Below, piece by piece: positions 59,623 through 64,000 of a stretch of DNA of 64,000 nucleotides (position 1 is its first letter; each line of letters starts with the position of its first letter). The translations under genes and the position numbers were made by a program. This DNA comes from Atkinsonella hypoxylon. Lineage: Eukaryota; Ascomycota; Sordariomycetes; Hypocreales; Clavicipitaceae. The stretch spans positions 1 to 64,000 of the forward strand of contig JFHB01000171.1 in NCBI GenBank assembly GCA_000729835.1. The letters are read 5' to 3'. The notes under the pieces were generated by a model that ran no database searches, was not told the DNA's origin, and saw nothing but the letters and a program-made list of their open reading frames with translations.

Positions 59623-61432
59623 TCATACACACTGTGCTGCCTCCCCGCTTCCTAAACACGCATTAGCATAATCGTTTGGACTTGGAGCAGCAATAGATAG
59701 ACCAAGGACTCACCATTGACCATCTTGCCAATGGCCTGGACCACGCTAATCACCATGACCGCCACGCCAAACGCAACAATCGCGTAGGAAACGTACGTCC
59801 GCCAGCTCCGCGTAGTCAGCCTGATGTAGCACATGGGCGGCAGAATATATGCCATCGCCACGGCACTCGTCGCACCAACGAGCTCAAAGACGATGCCCAA
59901 ATCACACGTTAACAAGCTGAGGCCCGTAGCGGAGACGACAAGCCCTGTGCTGAAAATGAGATGACGGCGAAGATTGAAGTCCTCGTCCGGGTACCAGTAC
60001 GTGAGCATGACTTCGCGGCAGACGAACGCCTCGAGAGGCAAGGTAGTGAGCATATTGAGTCCGAAACACAATCGGGCGACGTTGACCATGCTGTTGTCGG
60101 AGGGGAAGTTGTTGAGCACGTTCCCTAGCGTCTTGTCGCCAAAGGTGAGAAATCCCGCGAGCGCCATGGCCAGGCAGGCGAGCATGGAAATACCCGTTGA
60201 GTAGTGCGTTACGCGAGAGAAGTTGTCGATTGTGGGTGTTTTGAGGGAGCCGTAAATTAGGAGTGAATTGTGGTGACATACAAATGCTGGATCGAGTTGT
60301 TAGCAACAGAGTTGCACCTTGTTTTCCCCGGCACTTTCTATGAATGGTCTGGAACATATAAATGTGTGTGTGTGTGTGTGTGTGCGAGAGAGAGAGAGAG
60401 AGAGAGAGAGAACGTACCGAATGATATCACGCCAATTGCCTGGAAAATGCCCCCATCAACAGTCAAAAGTGACATGCTAAACGACCCCCTGGCCTCAGGC
60501 GGTACAAAGAAGCCCTGGATTATGACCGTCGACACAATGATCAACATGCCAATCAGCGCAAAAGTGCTCGCCCTGGCGAGTTTGGCGATATCTCGGTACA
60601 AGGTCAAGGGGTAGCTCACGCCCATGACGAAGACGGCAATGGCGACTCGCCTGTCAGTCAGGAGCCCAATCCCAGGCACGCCCCCCAGACTGGGCCATAT
60701 GGCAAGCAAGACGTGCGGGATGGTATCGCCAACAATGACGCCAAAAGCGACCATGCCGCCAAAGGCAAAGACCCATTGGGCGATGCTGATGGCAATGAGC
60801 CCCGGCCTGCCGAAGCAGTGCTCTACGGTGCCCTGGAAGCTGCTCGTCCCGCTGAGCTTGCTGTTGATGACGATGAGGCAGATGGTCCAGTCCACTACAA
60901 CGGTCAAGCCGACGAGCAGGACAATACCTGCCAGGAGTCCTGCCTGTCGAATCGCGTAGGGCTGACCGATGATGCCTGCGCCAATGATGGAGTTTGCCAT
61001 GTTCATAAAGGCAGATTTCAAGCCCGACTTTGGGCGTCGCATCTCTTGTTCCAGTCGATCACCGTCGTCGTCTCCGTCGTCGCCTAGCGTGTTGGCAACA
61101 GACACGCTGGGCGCCTCCATATCCGTCAGAAGAGGCACGCGGTGCGAGTGAGGCCCCCGTCGGCCCCCGTCGTCGTCAAACTCGAAGCTCGTTCCCGACG
61201 GTCTTCCATCATGCGCCCGACCGTTCACTTCTCCCATTATAGAAGGACGAATGTCAAAATGCACTCGGTTCGACGTGCGTGGTGTCTTCCGCGGCCGCGG
61301 AGGAGATGGCTCGTGTTTCCCCTCGTAAACGACCAAGTCGTCGTCGCCATCGAAGGCGCCGTTCTCTAGCAAGCCACGGCTTTCTTCCAGACGCCCGTTC
61401 GGCTCGCCACGCTGCTTGGCCTCGCTCATCAT
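59623..61432 (-). CDS. AVT-type vacuolar amino acid transporter (AAAP family)
   Basis: Exons 61432..60418, 60286..59714 and 59651..59623; 538 residues. A long hydrophilic N-tail (about 135 residues, acidic, with Arg/Pro patches) precedes the first span KSAFMNMANSIIGAGIIG, the AAAP/SLC38 signature. About eleven hydrophobic spans follow, including WVFAFGGMVAFGVIVGDTI, VAIAVFVMGVSYPLTLYRD and FELVGATSAVAMAYILPP. This pattern fits Avt-type (Avt2/Avt6-like) carriers that move neutral or acidic amino acids across the vacuolar membrane; substrate and direction are not readable. The first intron (60287-60417) contains (TG)n and (GA)n tracts next to the donor. The last exon adds only nine residues (GSGEAAQCV). 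Either of two adjacent ATGs could start it. Confidence 0.87.
60363..60410. repeat. (TG)n(GA)n compound microsatellite inside an intron
   Basis: About 11 TG and 12-13 GA units inside intron 1 of the transporter gene, ending about 8 bp from its 5' splice site on the minus strand. Confidence 0.9.
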
Positions 61433-62359
61433 TTTTCATCAATTCAAGGGGCCGCAGAGACTCGACAGAGACATCTTTGCTAACTATGCCGTTGTGTGTC
61501 CGGAGCAGAGTGCGGAACGTGCGGCTGAATGGCGGTACGGAGTAGTAACTAGGGGGGGGGGGGGGCACAAGCTGAGGAGGATATGAACGGTTTTGGGACA
61601 AGGACGATTGGGGGTGCGGCAGAGAAGGCTAAAAACGGTGTTTCGATTTCCGTCTTGTATCAGTCCTTGCGTGACGAGCAAAGAGTCTGGACCCGAATGG
61701 TTGCGAGGCTGGTTAAGGACAGTATCAGGACAAAGGAGAGACACAGACAGGGAGAATACTAGTAGTGTATTGCAGATTTAGAGGTTGAACAGTGCCACGC
61801 CAACATCAACGAACGATCTGGTCTGGTCAATAGTTACCGGACATTGAACATTGAACATTGAACCGAGTTCGGAGGGGTAATACCAATCAATAGTCAACGT
61901 ACGGGCGCTTGGGGCATGTCCAGTGACCCGTGGTGCTGATATTGGGCCTAAAGCCACCACCAGCACCAGTAAAAACATCACTCCACGTGGCCCTCAGTTA
62001 TCATATCATTTCCATGGCAGATGCGGGCGAGTATTTCCATGTTTGAATGGAGTAATGAAATTCGCTCACAGTCGCTTGTGCATCGAGCCTCATTAAAATA
62101 CTATACAGATATACAAATTACACTCATTTGTTACCATAATCACTCCGACCGCCTGCCTACTCATCACCTTGTCATCGACCCATCAAACATGTACAAAGAA
62201 TAGGCCATATGGGTATCAAGACATTATCCTTATTCTTGCCTCATTGACAAGACACGTTGCGTATAATCAATCATCAACGCCACCATATTGACCACTCATG
62301 AATCAAGGTCGTCTTGTCCGTGCAAACTGACAGAATCTGCTTCATATTGGCAGTCTTCT
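61433..62359. other. spacer; no gene
   Basis: 5' flank of the transporter and 3' flank of the protease. A G-run at 61553-61565, a TACGGAGTA site near 61536 and a tandem TTGAACA repeat near 61846-61861. No coding region supported. Confidence 0.5.
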
Positions 62360-62618
62360 TCATGACGACATCATCAGAGCCAGCACTGTCCCTGACATTA
62401 TGGCAGCTGCCATGCTGGCAAACCGGCTTGGTCCTATGCCTGCCGCCGCCGAATCCGGGGATTTCGTAGGCTTGTTCGTCGCACTGCTGGTTCCTGTAGC
62501 GCCGGTAGTACTGATCCCTTGTGAGAGAGTCGAGAGAGTTGGGCTGGCCGAGTGGGAGACGTCGGCAGTCAGCGCAGTCGCAGTGCTAGTCGTCTTGATT
62601 GATGACCCAACGGTATTA

Positions 62619-62649
<31 letters not shown>

Positions 62650-64000
62650 CCGTAGTGCTGCCCTGGGACCCGGCTGCAGCGGCGAAGCCAATGCGTCCTT
62701 GATCTTTGTCGAATACGGTGTAAACATTCTTGAGAAAAGTGGCGCCCAAAAGCCATGCGCCTTGAACCACTTCATGACCATAGATATTGCTCGTGCATTT
62801 GCCTGCGCTGTCCTTTGGTGAGATCCAATCCTTTGGTGAGAGTTGGTAGTCAACACCAGAGAAAGTAAACGCCAGTGTCTTTTTACTGTCGCAAGGGACG
62901 GTGTATGCCATTCCATCTCCGCTGGAGGATCCGGGAATGATGTCGTGGAGCTTCTTGACCATGTCACGCGAGCCAAAGACAAATGAGGTGCCGGTATCGA
63001 TGTAGGCAAGAACATTGCCACTTTCAGCCTTTTTCCCATCATAAGACATGTCATCGATTTGAATGGACCAGCCTGTGCCGTTTGAGTCGACTGTCGTGTA
63101 TTTGATGTCACCAGTGTACCTATCAGGGTCTGTAGCACCAAACCTGATTTCACCATTGTTGACCCCGTCCGCAGCACGATTCAATGAGACCCCGAAGATG
63201 TTTTTGTCGAGCTTCTTGCCATCAGCCAGTACTTTTAGGAAGTTGTCGCTAGCTCCTTGACTTATGGACATTCCAAGAATACCGTCGAAAGCAAAGCGCG
63301 TGAAGTCGTCAGAAACTTGTGAAGCGAGCCCAAATGTGTACTTGACGCTGATTCCGGCCACGCTAATTGTATCGGAGACGAGATTGCCCTTAACGGTCCC
63401 TGAACCATATGAGAGGGAGAAGGACTTTTGGCTGTTGACAAAGGTGTCCGAGTCGCCGGGGCCGAAGATGTTGTGCATTGTACAAGGCTTATCCGTGCAA
63501 GCTGAGCCCATAACCCAACTTGATCCTGCACCCGCGTCGAGTAACAGGTACAACTCCTTACTCTTCGACCCTAACTGCGCCTTCACGAAGTATGAAAAAT
63601 CGGTGCCATCCTGGTCGATCCCGGCGGTCATGGGTTGGGCAGGTTTTGTTGCGTCCATAATCTTAAAGTTATTGACTGACCTCTTGAGAAGGCCAACGCC
63701 AGCTTTTGCGGAGCCTTCAGCTTGATTGTGCGAAAACTTGGACTTCAGCCATGCAGCTTGCTTGGCAGCCTTCTGGGCAGGGGAGTCATCATTCTGCGAT
63801 TGACAGTCAGCAGAGAATCACATTTACAGGACAAGCCGGTCTTCCCGAAGCATGACACAACGCCATAGGGAACCAGGTCTAAGCATGACGAACCGGAGAT
63901 GCTCTCTGCTCGATGGCAAGTACTAGGCCGTCCTTGACTAGATCTGCAGCAGCATTTCGTTTGGCTTCGGCCAGAAAAACGAGCTCTTCCTTCTCTTTCA
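62360..64000 (-). CDS. pepsin-like aspartic protease with GPI-type tail, 5' part missing
   Basis: Two visible exons: an edge-truncated one (64000..63894, open to the border) and 63793..62360, joined across a 100-bp intron (GTTCGT..CGCAG, phase 0); at least 513 residues. The propeptide-like part (SPAQKAAKQAAWLKSKF) precedes the A1 protease domain. The first active-site motif reads LLLDAGAGSSW (Asp codon at 63538-63536), with Ala where DTG or DSG is usual; the flap SLSYGSG and the second motif YIDTGTSF are normal. A Ser/Thr-rich stalk (a run of about 11 Ser) and a hydrophobic end (MAAAIMSGTVLALMMSS) indicate a GPI anchor, as in yapsin-like wall proteases. The signal peptide should lie beyond the window. 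Confidence 0.85.

Noticed and set aside
1..64000. CRISPR arrays, bacterial operons, prophage
   Set aside because: The genes are eukaryotic with introns, and repeats are simple tandem or palindromic, without spacer structure.

Overview
The window is nuclear DNA of a filamentous ascomycete. Genes carry one to four short introns (mostly 45-170 bp, GT..AG with CTAAC/CTGAC-like branch sites), lie on both strands without operons, and include fungal families: Dicer-like 2, Ime2-type kinase, Stc1-domain protein, DUF7514, MNN10-type mannosyltransferase, GPI-type aspartic protease. Protein character, gene structure and the abundance of TACCTAGGTA and CGGAGTACTCCG palindromes between genes suggest Sordariomycetes, probably Hypocreales; this placement is inference. 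I rebuilt exons by hand from splice sites and reading-frame continuity; joined lengths are whole codons in every complete model.

Layout. 0.6-7.3 kb: an Hsp70/HSPA12-like ATPase and an Ime2-like kinase, both on the minus strand. 7.3-14.7 kb: a gene-free block with diverged inverted-repeat element ends, short tandem repeats and AT-rich stretches. 14.7-18.7 kb: an Stc1-domain protein (RNAi-heterochromatin linker family) and a mitochondrial pyruvate dehydrogenase-type kinase with a readthrough-type stop context. 18.7-31.9 kb: an unrecognised coiled-coil protein, a DUF7514 protein, sphingosine-1-phosphate lyase and a GT34 mannosyltransferase, separated by long repeat-rich spacers. 33.5-53.8 kb: a gene-dense housekeeping block: RING-CH E3 ligase, proteasome alpha2, RCC1-repeat protein, Dicer-like 2, nicotinamide riboside kinase, peptidyl-tRNA hydrolase 2, UTP7, TSR1, UreG and mitoribosomal protein L40. 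53.8-64 kb: RHO1, a 33-residue zinc-ribbon microprotein, an AVT-type amino acid transporter and the 3' part of an aspartic protease running off the edge.

Functional links. UTP7 and TSR1, both small-subunit ribosome biogenesis factors, are divergently transcribed from one roughly 395-bp spacer. NRK1/PTH2 and RING-CH/PRE8 are other divergent pairs. Dicer-like 2 and an Stc1-domain protein, two parts of RNA silencing, sit about 23 kb apart. I found no CRISPR array, no convincing tRNA or rRNA gene and no intact transposon. The most unusual signals are the TAG-CAA-TCA stop context with a 53-codon in-frame extension on the kinase, the microprotein with a 15-nt last exon, a GC-AG intron, the clustered TACCTAGGTA palindromes and the DAG-for-DTG change in the protease.
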